Notes: a model not told the origin generated them from the letters alone. Counted from the stretch's first letter, positions 8,809 through 17,082 are shown. The stretch: DNA of 64,000 nucleotides from Singulisphaera sp. GP187 (GCA_945869475.1 CAMBOV010000001.1:310001-374000); one strand, 5' to 3'. Made by a program: numbers and translations.

Positions 8809-9669
8809 ATGACTCGCGGAGCTAAGATTGTCGTTTTTTCTATCGTAGGTTTGTTCCTTTTGGCTGGGATGTACTTCACATTCTTCGCGCCACCGGTTCC
8901 AACCGAAACCCTCGCAGACACAACGCCGACGGTGAGTGAGAGCTCAACGCTCACGCTTGCCCCTAGTCTTCCAGACGGGGCCCCTAGTCTTCAAGACGGG
9001 GCGCTTGGTCTTCCAGACGTCGCGCCAATGGGAATGTCTGGTTTCCCCGCAAGCAATGACCCAGCGTTCGCGACGTCGACGATGTCTGCCCCAATGGTGC
9101 CGGTGATTCCAACAGATCCAACGGGATTCAACCAACCTCTCGTTGCACCTGCTGCGCCGACCCTCACGATGGATACGACGACGCCAGCGGCAATGCCAGC
9201 GCCAGTCATCGTGGCCCCAGAGCCAAAAGTCGCATCGAAGCCAGCAGTCAGCAACAACTACACCTCGTACACAGTCGTCTCAGGTGACACTCTCAGCAGC
9301 ATCGCGGGTGTCTGGTTTCGCGATACCTCGAAGTGGAAGTCGATCGCTGACATCAATCCAGGTCTCAAGCCGACGACGCTGAAGGTCGGTCAGAAGATCA
9401 ACCTTCCAGCCAAGAGTGTGGCAAGCAAGTCGGGCAAGTCAGCTCTGAAGACCGCATCTGCGTCAGCGGGGTCAGCGGGTGCCGCGACACCAACGGCAGC
9501 GAATGAGCACGTCGTTTCATCAGGCGAAACGCTCGCCTCGATCTCCGACAAGGCCTACGGAAACCGCAGCAACTGGAAGCGCATCTATGAGGCCAACAAG
9601 GGCGTGATCGGAAGCGATCCAAGCCGCTTGAAGGTCGGAATGAAGCTGACGATTCCAGCCAAAAGCTAA
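8809..9669 (+). CDS. Secreted or membrane-anchored protein with two LysM domains
   Basis: The 286-residue protein has an N-terminal membrane or signal segment ('IVVFSIVGLFLLAGMYFTFF'), a Pro/Thr/Ala-rich linker to about residue 145, and two LysM modules. The first has 'YTVVSGDTLSSIAG' and the second 'HVVSSGETLASIS', each ending in 'LKVGQKINLPA' or 'LKVGMKLTIPA'. LysM domains bind N-acetylglucosamine polymers such as peptidoglycan. The linker holds three 21-bp direct repeats. A good Shine-Dalgarno (TGGAGG) precedes the ATG, and a terminator follows at 9698. It sits 44 bp behind secDF and may be part of that transcript. Confidence 0.85.
   Translation: MTRGAKIVVFSIVGLFLLAGMYFTFFAPPVPTETLADTTPTVSESSTLTLAPSLPDGAPSLQDGALGLPDVAPMGMSGFPASNDPAFATSTMSAPMVPVIPTDPTGFNQPLVAPAAPTLTMDTTTPAAMPAPVIVAPEPKVASKPAVSNNYTSYTVVSGDTLSSIAGVWFRDTSKWKSIADINPGLKPTTLKVGQKINLPAKSVASKSGKSALKTASASAGSAGAATPTAANEHVVSSGETLASISDKAYGNRSNWKRIYEANKGVIGSDPSRLKVGMKLTIPAKS
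8959..9021 (+). repeat. Three in-frame 21-bp tandem repeats in the LysM protein linker
   Basis: Units 8959-8979, 8980-9000 and 9001-9021 encode APSLPDG, APSLQDG and ALGLPDV. The first two differ by one base; the third is diverged. Confidence 0.85.
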
Positions 9670-9697
9670 ATCGCGCTACGTATCCTCGATCTCTCCA

Positions 9698-9733
9698 ACT
9701 CCCAGCCGACGCGCGTCTGCTGGGAGTTTTTCA
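9698..9733 (+). terminator. Rho-independent terminator after the LysM gene
   Basis: ACTCCCAGC (9698-9706) pairs perfectly with GCTGGGAGT (9719-9727). A self-complementary GACGCGCGTC sits in the loop and a T-run follows. Confidence 0.88.
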
Positions 9734-9751
9734 TTGGGTCTCAAGGACTGC

Positions 9752-9757
9752 TATCGT
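9752..9757 (+). promoter_or_regulatory. -10 hexamer TATCGT of the isocitrate dehydrogenase gene
   Basis: TATCGT lies 10 nt before the ATG at 9768, directly downstream of the preceding terminator. No Shine-Dalgarno sequence is visible. Confidence 0.5.
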
Positions 9758-9767
9758 CACGACCCAC

Positions 9768-10814
9768 ATGAAATACACCGTTGTGCTTGTTCCTGGTGAT
9801 GGGATCGGTCCCGAAGTTGCAGACGCGACGTGCAAGATCCTCGCCGCAGCAGACGCTCCAATTGAATGGGTGCGCTGTCTCGCGGGAGTTGCCGCACTCG
9901 AGGCGGGCGAGAAAGAATTGCTGCCCACCGCAACCATAGCCGCGATTCGTGACCACAAAGTTGCCCTCAAAGGACCCTGCACAACCCCGGTGGGCGGAGG
10001 TTTTTCGTCGGTCAACGTTGCGATGCGCAAAACCCTCGACCTCTACGGAGCGGTGCGTCCTGTGCGATCACTCGCAGGTGTGAAGACCCGCTTCGAAGAC
10101 GTCGATCTCGTCGTCGTTCGCGAGAACACCGAAGGTCTCTACGCCGGAATCGAGAACGAAATCACCAAGGGAGTCGTGACCAGCGTGAAGGTTGCAACCC
10201 GCGATGCCTGTCTGCGCATCGCCGACTTTGCCTTTCGCTACGCAGTGCATCGCAACCGCAAGAAGGTCTCGGTTTTTCACAAGGCGAACATCATGAAGCT
10301 CTCGGATGGGATGTTCATCAAGTGCGCGCGTGAAGTGCACGACGCCAAGTATCCCAACATCGTGTACGAAGAGCTCATCATCGACGCAGCGTGCATGCGC
10401 CTCGTGCAAGACCCCACGCGTTTCGATGTGCTGCTCATGGAAAACCTCTACGGCGATGTCATCAGCGATCTCTGCGCTGGACTCGTCGGTGGTCTCGGGG
10501 TCGTGCCTGGCGCGAATCTCGGCGAGAACGCAGCGATCTTCGAGGCAGTCCACGGAAGTGCTCCAGATATCGCTGGAAAGGGCATCGCCAATCCGCTCGC
10601 GCTCACGATGAGCGCAGTCATGATGCTGAATTACATCTCAGAGATGCACAACGACCTCGCACTCGCCGCGACAGCGACGCGCATCCGCACCGCGTACGAC
10701 CTCGCACTTCGTGATGGATGCAAGACTCGTGATCTCGGCGGCGAGATGACAACCGCACAGTTCGCCGACGCGATCATCGCGCGGTTTGCGTCGCCTACCG
10801 ATCAAGAAACTTGA
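9768..10814 (+). CDS. NAD-type isocitrate dehydrogenase (isocitrate/isopropylmalate dehydrogenase family)
   Basis: The 348-residue enzyme belongs to the beta-decarboxylating dehydrogenases. Visible motifs are 'VPGDGIGPEV', substrate loop 'SSVNVAMRKTLDLY', 'VRENTEGLYAGIEN', 'HKANIMKLSDGMF', 'DVLLMENLYGDVISDL' and 'AVHGSAPDIAGKGIANP'. The 'S..N..LRK...LY..VRP' loop and ENTEG motif favour the short NAD-dependent isocitrate dehydrogenase over 3-isopropylmalate dehydrogenase, but homoisocitrate dehydrogenase cannot be fully excluded. It would convert isocitrate to 2-oxoglutarate in the TCA cycle. Its last 20 bases overlap the convergent hydrolase gene. Confidence 0.85.
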   Translation: MKYTVVLVPGDGIGPEVADATCKILAAADAPIEWVRCLAGVAALEAGEKELLPTATIAAIRDHKVALKGPCTTPVGGGFSSVNVAMRKTLDLYGAVRPVRSLAGVKTRFEDVDLVVVRENTEGLYAGIENEITKGVVTSVKVATRDACLRIADFAFRYAVHRNRKKVSVFHKANIMKLSDGMFIKCAREVHDAKYPNIVYEELIIDAACMRLVQDPTRFDVLLMENLYGDVISDLCAGLVGGLGVVPGANLGENAAIFEAVHGSAPDIAGKGIANPLALTMSAVMMLNYISEMHNDLALAATATRIRTAYDLALRDGCKTRDLGGEMTTAQFADAIIARFASPTDQET

Positions 10815-11781
10815 TGAGTGCCGCGCGAACTTCGCGCGGAGCGTCCGAAAATGCAACGTGACCGGCGCCTCGAATGAGAAGCGATTGCGATCCAGCGATG
10901 CCTTTCGAATAGACCTCGAGCATCGAGCAGTCGGTGATCTTGTCTTGGTCGCCATAGAGGATGAGCGTCGGTGCCGTGATCGAACTGAGCATGGGCTCGA
11001 CGCCGCTTACGAGGAAGGGTCCGAAGGTCGACAAGATCTCAGGATGACGAAGACACCGCTGCGCTGACTTGGCAACGAGATACTTTCGAATCGGCGCAGG
11101 CACGGGCGGCGGACGGACGAAGCAAAGTGCGAGCACGCGATCGAAGTCTGCTTTGTTGTGGATGTCGAGTGGATTTTCGCCACGCGCGATCGCCTCCATC
11201 ACTGCATTCTCGTGAGGTGGTCTCACCCCGGCAGGCGATTGCAAGACGAGTCGCCCAACTGCAGTTGGATAGGTCGCCGCGTATGCGGCGGCGAGTGCAC
11301 CGCCCATCGACTCCCCAACGAGATCGATCTGGTCGAGACTGGCGGCAATGCGAAACGCTTCAATCCACTGCACAAACTGTTCGCCGGTGAGTGGCGCTTC
11401 ACCCTCTTTGAGCGGGTTGTCGCCAAACCCTGGCAGATCCGGTGCAATCACCTCTCGCGTCTTCGAAAACCAGCGCATCTCTGCAAACATCGCCTCTTTG
11501 CTCGTGCCATATCCATGCAGAAAAAGGATCGGTGTCGCGTTCTCCTGCTCGCTGCTCATCAGTGTCGCAACCGGCGTGCCGTTCACGACGATCGACTCCA
11601 ATCGCACACCGCAGGCGATCCGTCCCAGAAAGGTCGAGAAGCCATAGAAGCCCGCGGGCCAGTTCCAGAGAATGGTGCCCGCCAGTGCAACCACCACGAC
11701 GAGTGCGGCGAGTCCAATCCCGACCCGCCGCGCGATCCGCCACACGGTCGATCGCTTCGCGGTGGTGGCAACGTCGTTCAT
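10795..11781 (-). CDS. Alpha/beta hydrolase with N-terminal membrane anchor
   Basis: The 328-residue protein has an N-terminal membrane segment ('VGIGLAALVVVVALAGTILW') and an alpha/beta-hydrolase fold. It shows the oxyanion region 'LFLHGYGTSKEAMF', nucleophile elbow GESMGG, acidic residue in 'LYGDQDKI' and histidine in 'GAGHVAFSD'. The substrate is unknown. ATG 11781 is chosen because it overlaps the upstream pseudouridine synthase stop as ATGA and has GGAGG upstream. A GTG 24 bp further up is the alternative. Its 3' end overlaps the isocitrate dehydrogenase gene by 20 bp on the opposite strand. Confidence 0.8.
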   Translation of the reverse strand: MNDVATTAKRSTVWRIARRVGIGLAALVVVVALAGTILWNWPAGFYGFSTFLGRIACGVRLESIVVNGTPVATLMSSEQENATPILFLHGYGTSKEAMFAEMRWFSKTREVIAPDLPGFGDNPLKEGEAPLTGEQFVQWIEAFRIAASLDQIDLVGESMGGALAAAYAATYPTAVGRLVLQSPAGVRPPHENAVMEAIARGENPLDIHNKADFDRVLALCFVRPPPVPAPIRKYLVAKSAQRCLRHPEILSTFGPFLVSGVEPMLSSITAPTLILYGDQDKITDCSMLEVYSKGIAGSQSLLIRGAGHVAFSDAPREVRAALIKFLDR

Positions 11782-12617
11782 GGTGTTGTCTTCTTCGCCT
11801 CCCACCAGCGGGTTCCCTGAATCAGTGCCGTGAGGCGAGCGAGCGCGGCGGCCGACGGCACGCTCGTCGCCGGCAGTCCCAGCGCAGGTGCAATCGCTTG
11901 CGCCATCGCCTGTGGAATCGGCGCGTCAATCTCGATGCGGGCACGGGTCACTGGATGCACAAACGCCAACCGCCACGCGTGCAGTCGAAGCGCTGGAGGT
12001 GCCGCGCGCTGATTCTCAGGAGGGCGACTCGTGTTGGGTGGAAGCAGCGATCGATAGATGCGGTCGCCCACAACTGGAGCTCCAAGCAACGCCATATGTG
12101 CCCTGATTTGATGCAGTTTTCCACTCTCGATCGCGCACGCAACCAGCAAATGATTCGCAGACGAGGCGATCGTCTTCCAGTAGGTGATCGCCGATTCGCC
12201 GCGCTGCGAAGCGACACTGACCTTCATGTCTCCACGGCGAATCTCACTGAGAGGTTGTTCGCAGACGCCCTCGACGCGGGGCAACCGTCCCTGCAAGACC
12301 GCGAAGTACGTCTTCTCGATCGTGCGATTCTCGAACTGTTTTCGAATCGCGTCGTACGCCCGCTCGGTGCGCGCGACAACCACCACGCCTGAAGTCTCTC
12401 GATCGAGTCGGTGCAACAATCCGAAGTCGCGCTCTGAACCGAGCCGTGTCTGCTGAACTCCTTCAACAGCAAAGAGACCATTCATCAAGCTGTCATCGCG
12501 ATGTCCCGCGCCAGGTTGCGTGACGGTGCCCGCAGGCTTGTCAAGCACGATCACTTCCTCATCTTGAAAGAGCACGTTGCAGATGACACGGGGATTGGCA
12601 CGGGGTGGAGGGGGCAC
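11778..12617 (-). CDS. RluA/RluD-family RNA pseudouridine synthase
   Basis: This 279-residue enzyme converts uridine to pseudouridine in rRNA or tRNA. The family signature HRLDRETSG holds the catalytic aspartate. 'LDKPAGTVTQPG' (early) and 'KLHQIRAHMALLGAPVVGDRIY' (late) are also present. No S4 domain is visible, so it is closer to RluA/TruC-size enzymes than full RluD; the target base is not predictable. The start is GTG (12617). It is followed by the hydrolase gene with an ATGA overlap. Confidence 0.88.
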   Translation of the reverse strand: MPPPPRANPRVICNVLFQDEEVIVLDKPAGTVTQPGAGHRDDSLMNGLFAVEGVQQTRLGSERDFGLLHRLDRETSGVVVVARTERAYDAIRKQFENRTIEKTYFAVLQGRLPRVEGVCEQPLSEIRRGDMKVSVASQRGESAITYWKTIASSANHLLVACAIESGKLHQIRAHMALLGAPVVGDRIYRSLLPPNTSRPPENQRAAPPALRLHAWRLAFVHPVTRARIEIDAPIPQAMAQAIAPALGLPATSVPSAAALARLTALIQGTRWWEAKKTTP

Positions 12618-12624
12618 AGTTTCC

Positions 12625-12630
12625 TATCAT
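12625..12630 (+). promoter_or_regulatory. -10 hexamer TATCAT of the polysaccharide deacetylase gene
   Basis: TATCAT lies 9 nt before GTG 12640. It supports that GTG as the real start, rather than an upstream ATG inside the divergent pseudouridine synthase gene. Confidence 0.5.
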
Positions 12631-12639
12631 CCCAGACTA

Positions 12640-13428
12640 GTGACAACTCTGCCCACAGCGCTCTTGTCTTTCGACGTTGAAGAGTTCGACTCACCAAACG
12701 AACATGGTGCAGGATGGCCGATCGCCAAGCAACTCGAGCAGGGGGCCATCGGATGGAGTCGCACGCTCGCGCTGCTCGAGTCGCTCGAGATTTCGGCAAC
12801 CTTCTTCACGACCGCCGCCATCGCGAACTTTTCACCACAATTGCTGCGAAAATCAGCGGCGAATCATGAGATCGCTTCGCATGGATTCAACCACGCGACC
12901 CTCGACGCTGGCGACCTCGCAGCGAGCCGACGTGCACTGCAGGCACTGAGTCATCAAGAAGTGCTCGGATTTCGCCGTGCGAAAATGCAACCCACCGACG
13001 CGACTGAGTTGCTCGCCGCGGGATATCAGTACGACAGTTCGATCCATCCTGTCTGGCTGCCAGGGCGATACAACAATCGATCGCTCCCGCGAACAATTCA
13101 CCGCCGGTCGACGCTCATCGAAGTTCCCGCATCGGCAACTCCTGCGCTGCGTCTTCCACTCTTCTGGCTTGCGTTCAAACACTATCCGCAGGGGCTCTAC
13201 CGAAGGTGCGTGCAACAATGCCTGCAACAGGACGGCTACGTGAACCTCTATTTTCATCCGTGGGAATTCATTGACCTCTCGCAGAGCAAACTCCCCAAGT
13301 ACATGCGCACACCATGCGGCGAAGAGCTCTGCGACCGAATGAGCGCATTCGTCGAGTGGCTGCGACCGCTCGCGAACATCACCACGTTCACTCACTTTCT
13401 TACGGCCAAGGGAATGCTCTCACGATGA
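12640..13428 (+). CDS. Polysaccharide deacetylase (NodB-type, carbohydrate esterase 4)
   Basis: The 262-residue protein shows NodB-fold motifs: motif 1 'LLSFDVEEFD' with catalytic/metal aspartates, 'ATFFTTAAIA', and motif 2 'EIASHGFNHATL' with metal histidines. A later 'GYQYDSSIHPVW' and a terminal 'YFHPWEF' resemble deacetylases linked to exopolysaccharide synthesis. Enzymes of this class remove N-acetyl groups from cell-wall or extracellular glycans. No signal peptide is seen, so a cytoplasmic step on a lipid-linked sugar is possible. GTG 12640 is chosen over ATG 12577 because the latter overlaps the divergent gene. The stop overlaps the aminotransferase start (ATGA). Confidence 0.82.
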   Translation: MTTLPTALLSFDVEEFDSPNEHGAGWPIAKQLEQGAIGWSRTLALLESLEISATFFTTAAIANFSPQLLRKSAANHEIASHGFNHATLDAGDLAASRRALQALSHQEVLGFRRAKMQPTDATELLAAGYQYDSSIHPVWLPGRYNNRSLPRTIHRRSTLIEVPASATPALRLPLFWLAFKHYPQGLYRRCVQQCLQQDGYVNLYFHPWEFIDLSQSKLPKYMRTPCGEELCDRMSAFVEWLRPLANITTFTHFLTAKGMLSR

Positions 13429-14621
13429 CGCAAGCCACACCACCATTCAACGCCCGACTCGCGCCATTTGGCGAATCCATTTTTTCAACGATGAGCCGAC
13501 TCGCAGTCGAGCACAATGCCGTCAATCTCGGGCAGGGGTTCCCAGACTTTGAACCGCCCGCCTTCGTTCAAGACGCTGCGACGCGCGCGGTGAGTGGCGG
13601 ATTCAGCCAGTATTCACGGGCCTTTGGACTTCCCAAGACGACTCACGCGATCGCTCGCTACGCGGAGCAGTCGATCGGATTCGCTGCCGATCCCGACACA
13701 GAGGTCACAGTCACCGCGGGTTGCACTGAAGCGATCGCAGCAGTGCTGCTGGGCATACTCAATGCGGGAGATGAGGTGGTGATTCTCGATCCCTCGTACG
13801 ACTCCTACGCAGCGTGCATCGCAATGGCGGGTGGCGTTGCGCGCCGAGTGCGACTTGAGGGTCCTGCATTTCGCATCACGCATGAGTTGCTACGCGGCGC
13901 ATTCTCTTCAAAGACGCGAGCGATCATTTTCAACTCGCCGCACAATCCAACGGGACGAATGTTCGACGAGGGCGAGTGCGCGGTCGTCGCAGGGCTCGCG
14001 CGTGAATTCGATTGTCTCGTGCTCTCGGACGAGGTCTACGACGAGATCACCTTCGCGCGACCACACACCTCGATCGCGCGCCTCGCTGGGATGCGCGAGC
14101 GCACCGTGATTCTTGGAAGTCTCGGCAAGACATTCTCATGCACTGGATGGAAAATCGGATGGGCGATCGCACCAGCAGGGATCACCCGTGCCATCCGTTG
14201 CGCCCATCAGTTTCTGACTTTCTGCGCGCCGACTCCATTTCAAAAGGCCGCAGCCGATGCGCTCGACTCGGTCTGCACCGACCGCTCCTACCTGCACGAA
14301 TTGCGCCGTGACTACACGACTCGCCGAGCGCGCATGCTCGGCATCCTGACTGGTATCGGTTTCGAGTGCGTGCCGCCTGAAGGGTCGTACTTCATACTCG
14401 CCAACGCTCAGGCGGCGGGATGGCCCGACGATGTGACGGCGGCCAAGGTGCTGGTCAAAGCAGGGGTGGCGACCATCCCAGCAAGTGCATTTTTCGACCC
14501 CGCCAACCCAGATCGACGGTGGTTGCGCTTCGCCTTCTGCAAGCAAGAGGCGACGATGGCGCTCGCGCAGCAGCGACTCAACGCCCTTCCTTTGCACGAG
14601 TTTGCGAAGTTGACGAATTGA
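13425..14621 (+). CDS. Class I/II PLP-dependent aminotransferase (methionine/kynurenine aminotransferase-like)
   Basis: This 398-residue fold-type I aminotransferase shows 'VNLGQGFPDFEPP', 'GCTEAI', 'FNSPHNPTGRMF', 'LSDEVYDEI' and the PLP-lysine motif 'LGSLGKTFSCTGWKIGW'. These match the YbdL/kynurenine-aminotransferase branch, which transaminates methionine and aromatic amino acids. A longer upstream reading (13314) is rejected because ATG 13425 forms an ATGA overlap with the deacetylase stop. Its TGA overlaps an ATG in frame with rplU, but rplU probably starts later at GTG 14639. Confidence 0.88.
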   Translation: MTQATPPFNARLAPFGESIFSTMSRLAVEHNAVNLGQGFPDFEPPAFVQDAATRAVSGGFSQYSRAFGLPKTTHAIARYAEQSIGFAADPDTEVTVTAGCTEAIAAVLLGILNAGDEVVILDPSYDSYAACIAMAGGVARRVRLEGPAFRITHELLRGAFSSKTRAIIFNSPHNPTGRMFDEGECAVVAGLAREFDCLVLSDEVYDEITFARPHTSIARLAGMRERTVILGSLGKTFSCTGWKIGWAIAPAGITRAIRCAHQFLTFCAPTPFQKAAADALDSVCTDRSYLHELRRDYTTRRARMLGILTGIGFECVPPEGSYFILANAQAAGWPDDVTAAKVLVKAGVATIPASAFFDPANPDRRWLRFAFCKQEATMALAQQRLNALPLHEFAKLTN

Positions 14622-14623
14622 TG

Positions 14624-14629
14624 TATAGT
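14624..14629 (+). promoter_or_regulatory. -10 hexamer TATAGT of rplU
   Basis: TATAGT lies 9 nt before GTG 14639. The following TCTCGCCCCGTG is nearly repeated upstream of lysC (TTCGCCCCGTG), suggesting the same leaderless promoter type. Confidence 0.55.
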
Positions 14630-14638
14630 TCTCGCCCC

Positions 14639-14959
14639 GTGTACGCAATTATCGAAGACAGTGGAACTCAGATCATGGTGCGCAAAGATGATGTCATTGA
14701 CATCGATCTGCGCGACATCCCCGTAGGCACAACCACACTCACCTTCGGCAAGGTTCTTGCCATCGGTCAAGAGGATGGAACGGTCGCCTCGCTTGGTGCT
14801 CCGTACCTCGCCAACGCAACGGTGACCGCAGAGGTCATCGGTGTGAAGCGCGGCGCGAAGACCACGCTGAACAAGTACAGCCGACGCAAGGGCTACCGAC
14901 GACACAAAGGTCATCGGCAGTCCTACGTCCAAGTCAAGATTTCAGCGATCGCCAGCTGA
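14639..14959 (+). CDS. rplU: Large-subunit ribosomal protein bL21
   Basis: bL21 binds 23S rRNA in the large subunit. The reading 'VYAIIEDSGTQIMVRKDDVIDID' and the C-terminal 'KRGAKTTLNKYSRRKGYRRHKGHRQSYVQVKI' are diagnostic. Starting at GTG 14639 gives 106 residues and the normal bL21 N-terminus. ATG 14621 would add six residues (MYSSRP) and overlap the aminotransferase stop. A TATAGT hexamer between the two candidates favours the GTG and a leaderless message. The usual partner rpmA does not follow. Confidence 0.9.
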   Translation: MYAIIEDSGTQIMVRKDDVIDIDLRDIPVGTTTLTFGKVLAIGQEDGTVASLGAPYLANATVTAEVIGVKRGAKTTLNKYSRRKGYRRHKGHRQSYVQVKISAIAS

Positions 14960-14984
14960 GCGACCTCTCGCCGCTCGTTTGCGG

Positions 14985-15992
14985 CTAGTTCGCGGCAAGA
15001 ATCTCTGCCAGTTTGAAAGGTGATTCCGCTTCGAGCGTGTACGCGCTCAGACACGCGGCTTCAACAAACGCTCGGCAGTGTGCTCCTTGATCGGGCGCGA
15101 GCGTCCGTCCCAATGCACTTCCAGTTCGCAGTGATGCCGCAGTCACCGAGGTGTGGCATGCGCCTTCCCACTCGCCTGGAGTTTGCGCGCCTCGATCAAC
15201 GATCGCGTTGTGCGCGTCTCGCCACTCGAGTGTCGCATCGTCAACGCGAACTGCGCCGAAGTCACCGCACGCGAGAGCACTGCGACTCCACGTTGGATGT
15301 TGGTTTGATGCCATGATCAATCCCGCGCGACCATCGGCGTATTGACAGGTGATCGCAAACGATCCGACCCATCGGCGAAATGAGCGGCTCGCAGCATCGG
15401 GTTGATCATCGCGCGTGCGGTGGCGGCGATCGCCACCGACGGCGGCACTCACGCGCTCAGGTGTCCCCATCCATCGAAGCAAGAATGACGCCGCGTCATG
15501 AATTCGCGCCAAGATCGATCCATGTTCGAGTGACCCAAGTGAGGTGATCTGCGAGATGCTCGGTGCTCCTGCTTGAGAAAAAATCTCGCTCGCGTGCGCA
15601 AGCCTTCCGTCGACGGGTGATCCTGGCAAGAGAATTTCGTAGGCGCCACTTCCGCTGGGCGAGTGATGGCCAAACCACGGCTCGGTTGTGAAAACCACGG
15701 GATGGTTTCGAGCGATCAGTGCGCGTGAGGCGGATGAGCCGAACCCAACGAAGAGCAGGGGTGTTCCGTGCGCACACGCTGAAAAACTGCGGAAATCCAA
15801 GAGTTCGTGAGCATCGGCACCGAAGGTGGTTCGCACGTCGCGACTCGGGCTCCCGACGCACATGACAACCCGCCGACTCTGGCGCACAGCACTTTGAATC
15901 CAGATGGGGATCGCACTCTCCGACCAAATGCAGAGCGGTCCACCGGATGGGTCACCCTTCGCCACAACGTCCTTTGGCATCTCGTTCGCCAC
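14985..15992 (-). CDS. Unrecognised 335-residue protein, weakly Gfo/Idh/MocA-like
   Basis: I do not recognise this protein with confidence. It has an N-terminal segment with alternating hydrophobic strands ('PLLFVGFGSSASRALIARNHPVVFTTEPWFG') that could be a degenerate nucleotide-binding fold. Its second half recalls the C-terminal domain of Gfo/Idh/MocA oxidoreductases: 'HDAASFLLRWMGTPERVSA', then 'CQYADGRAGLIMAS' and 'GDFGAVRVDDATLEW'. The canonical GxGxxG and EKP motifs are absent, so it may not be a working dehydrogenase. Codon use looks like the neighbours. The start lies about 25 bp from the rnpB 5' end, transcribed the other way. Confidence 0.55.
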   Translation of the reverse strand: MANEMPKDVVAKGDPSGGPLCIWSESAIPIWIQSAVRQSRRVVMCVGSPSRDVRTTFGADAHELLDFRSFSACAHGTPLLFVGFGSSASRALIARNHPVVFTTEPWFGHHSPSGSGAYEILLPGSPVDGRLAHASEIFSQAGAPSISQITSLGSLEHGSILARIHDAASFLLRWMGTPERVSAAVGGDRRHRTRDDQPDAASRSFRRWVGSFAITCQYADGRAGLIMASNQHPTWSRSALACGDFGAVRVDDATLEWRDAHNAIVDRGAQTPGEWEGACHTSVTAASLRTGSALGRTLAPDQGAHCRAFVEAACLSAYTLEAESPFKLAEILAAN

Positions 15993-16002
15993 AGCCGAAG
16001 TC

Positions 16003-16008
16003 TACGGT
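16003..16008 (+). promoter_or_regulatory. -10 hexamer TACGGT of rnpB
   Basis: TACGGT ends about 8-10 nt before the inferred 5' end of RNase P RNA. It agrees with the TANNNT hexamers of both tRNA-Val genes. Confidence 0.55.
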
Positions 16009-16015
16009 TACCCTT

Positions 16016-16388
16016 GGTGCGTGGTCAGACGATCGCCCCCAACATCTGTTGGGCGAGGAAAGTCCGAACACGGTAGGACACGGTGGTGGCTAATGACCAC
16101 CAGTTTTGACGCAAACTCGGGACAGTGCCACAGAAAAGAAACCGCCGGTGCAGCAATGCAACGGTAAGGGTGAAAAGGTGCGGTAAGAGCGCACCGCTCC
16201 TTCGGTGACGAAGGAGGCAAGGCAAACCCCACCGCGTGCAAGCGCAAGCAGTCCTCTGGCGGGTCCTCCGCCACCTGCTGTCCGTAGGTTGAGGACGGGT
16301 CGCGTGCTTCGAGGCCATCGGCAACGGTGGTCCAGAGAGAAATGATCGTCACCCGCAAGGGAACAGAATTCGGCTTATGACCACGCGC
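16016..16388 (+). ncRNA. rnpB: RNase P RNA, bacterial type A
   Basis: This is the catalytic RNA that trims tRNA 5' leaders. The universal 5' core GAGGAAAGTCCGAACAC lies near 16054-16070, and the 3' core ACAGAATTCGGCTTATGACC lies at 16363-16382. Helix P1 is visible as GCGTGGTCA (16019-16027) pairing with TGACCACGC (16378-16386). These fix the ends to within a few bases. The overall length (about 370 nt) fits type A. A strong terminator follows immediately. The ORFs on either strand across this stretch are not genes. Confidence 0.95.
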
Positions 16389-16391
16389 GTT

Positions 16392-16423
16392 GGGCGGATC
16401 CGAAAGGGTCCGCCCCTTTTTTT
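16392..16423 (+). terminator. Rho-independent terminator of rnpB
   Basis: GGGCGGATCC (16392-16401) pairs with GGGTCCGCCC (16406-16415) across a GAAA tetraloop. A run of seven T follows. Confidence 0.93.
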
Positions 16424-16484
16424 CTGCGGAATTTCCCACAGAACCAAATTTGAACAAAAGTGTTGAATTGTGTTGGGCGATCGC

Positions 16485-16490
16485 TACGAT
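16485..16490 (+). promoter_or_regulatory. -10 hexamer TACGAT of the DUF2617-like gene
   Basis: TACGAT lies 10 nt before ATG 16501. A possible -35 (TTGAAT, 16463-16468) is 16 bp upstream. This is one of the few start-proximal promoters here with a plausible -35. Confidence 0.55.
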
Positions 16491-16500
16491 CGAACCGCCC

Positions 16501-17082
16501 ATGAATCCAATTGCCAAGCCCAACAGCCTTCAGTCCTACACCATGCTCCTCTACCGCAAGGCGCTCCATCCAGAGTTCTTCGCGATCGACGGGCGCGCGC
16601 GTATCGAAAACGGCACACTCGAAGCCGAAGCGTGGATTTTCAAGGGTGGACATGCTGTTCGCTTTCAGCAGGACAAACTCTGTCTCTGCGAAGTTGTCAC
16701 CGACCATCCACACGCACTTCCAGAGCGGGGTCTCTCGACGAACGTCCCATGCGCGGGCGAGCACGATCACGAAGAAGAGGTCTCAGAAACGCTCACCTTC
16801 ATGACAACGGTGCAGACTGAAACACTCGCCGAGCATCTTTATCTCGGCACGTACAAAGAAATGCTCGCCCACGGTCGTGACAACGAATCACTCGTGAGCT
16901 CGTGGACGGATTCCGTCACGAACAAGCCCAATCTTTCGGTGGTCGACCTGCAGCGCTTCCGCACTGAGATTCACGTTCAGAGTTGGCACTTGCGCAGCGA
17001 CTGCGGTCTCGTGCTTCGAACACAATCGATGTTCCAACTTGAAGTGCCAGCGACCAAGCCCGAGAGTCGCAAGTCGAAGTAA
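16501..17082 (+). CDS. DUF2617-like conserved protein
   Basis: The 193-residue soluble protein looks like the bacterial DUF2617 family: 'LLYRKALHPEFFAIDGRARIENGTLEAEAWIFKGGHAVRF', a histidine/acid-rich centre, and 'AEHLYLGTYKEM'. The family has no established function. ATG 16501 is chosen because the preceding stretch is the rnpB terminator and a promoter-like TACGAT. The 3' end overlaps, in another frame, the longest reading of the uracil-DNA glycosylase gene. Confidence 0.68.
   Translation: MNPIAKPNSLQSYTMLLYRKALHPEFFAIDGRARIENGTLEAEAWIFKGGHAVRFQQDKLCLCEVVTDHPHALPERGLSTNVPCAGEHDHEEEVSETLTFMTTVQTETLAEHLYLGTYKEMLAHGRDNESLVSSWTDSVTNKPNLSVVDLQRFRTEIHVQSWHLRSDCGLVLRTQSMFQLEVPATKPESRKSK

Noticed and set aside
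14621-14638. ATG 14621 as the rplU start
   Set aside because: It adds a non-family MYSSRP and places the TATAGT hexamer inside the gene. It is kept only as an alternative.
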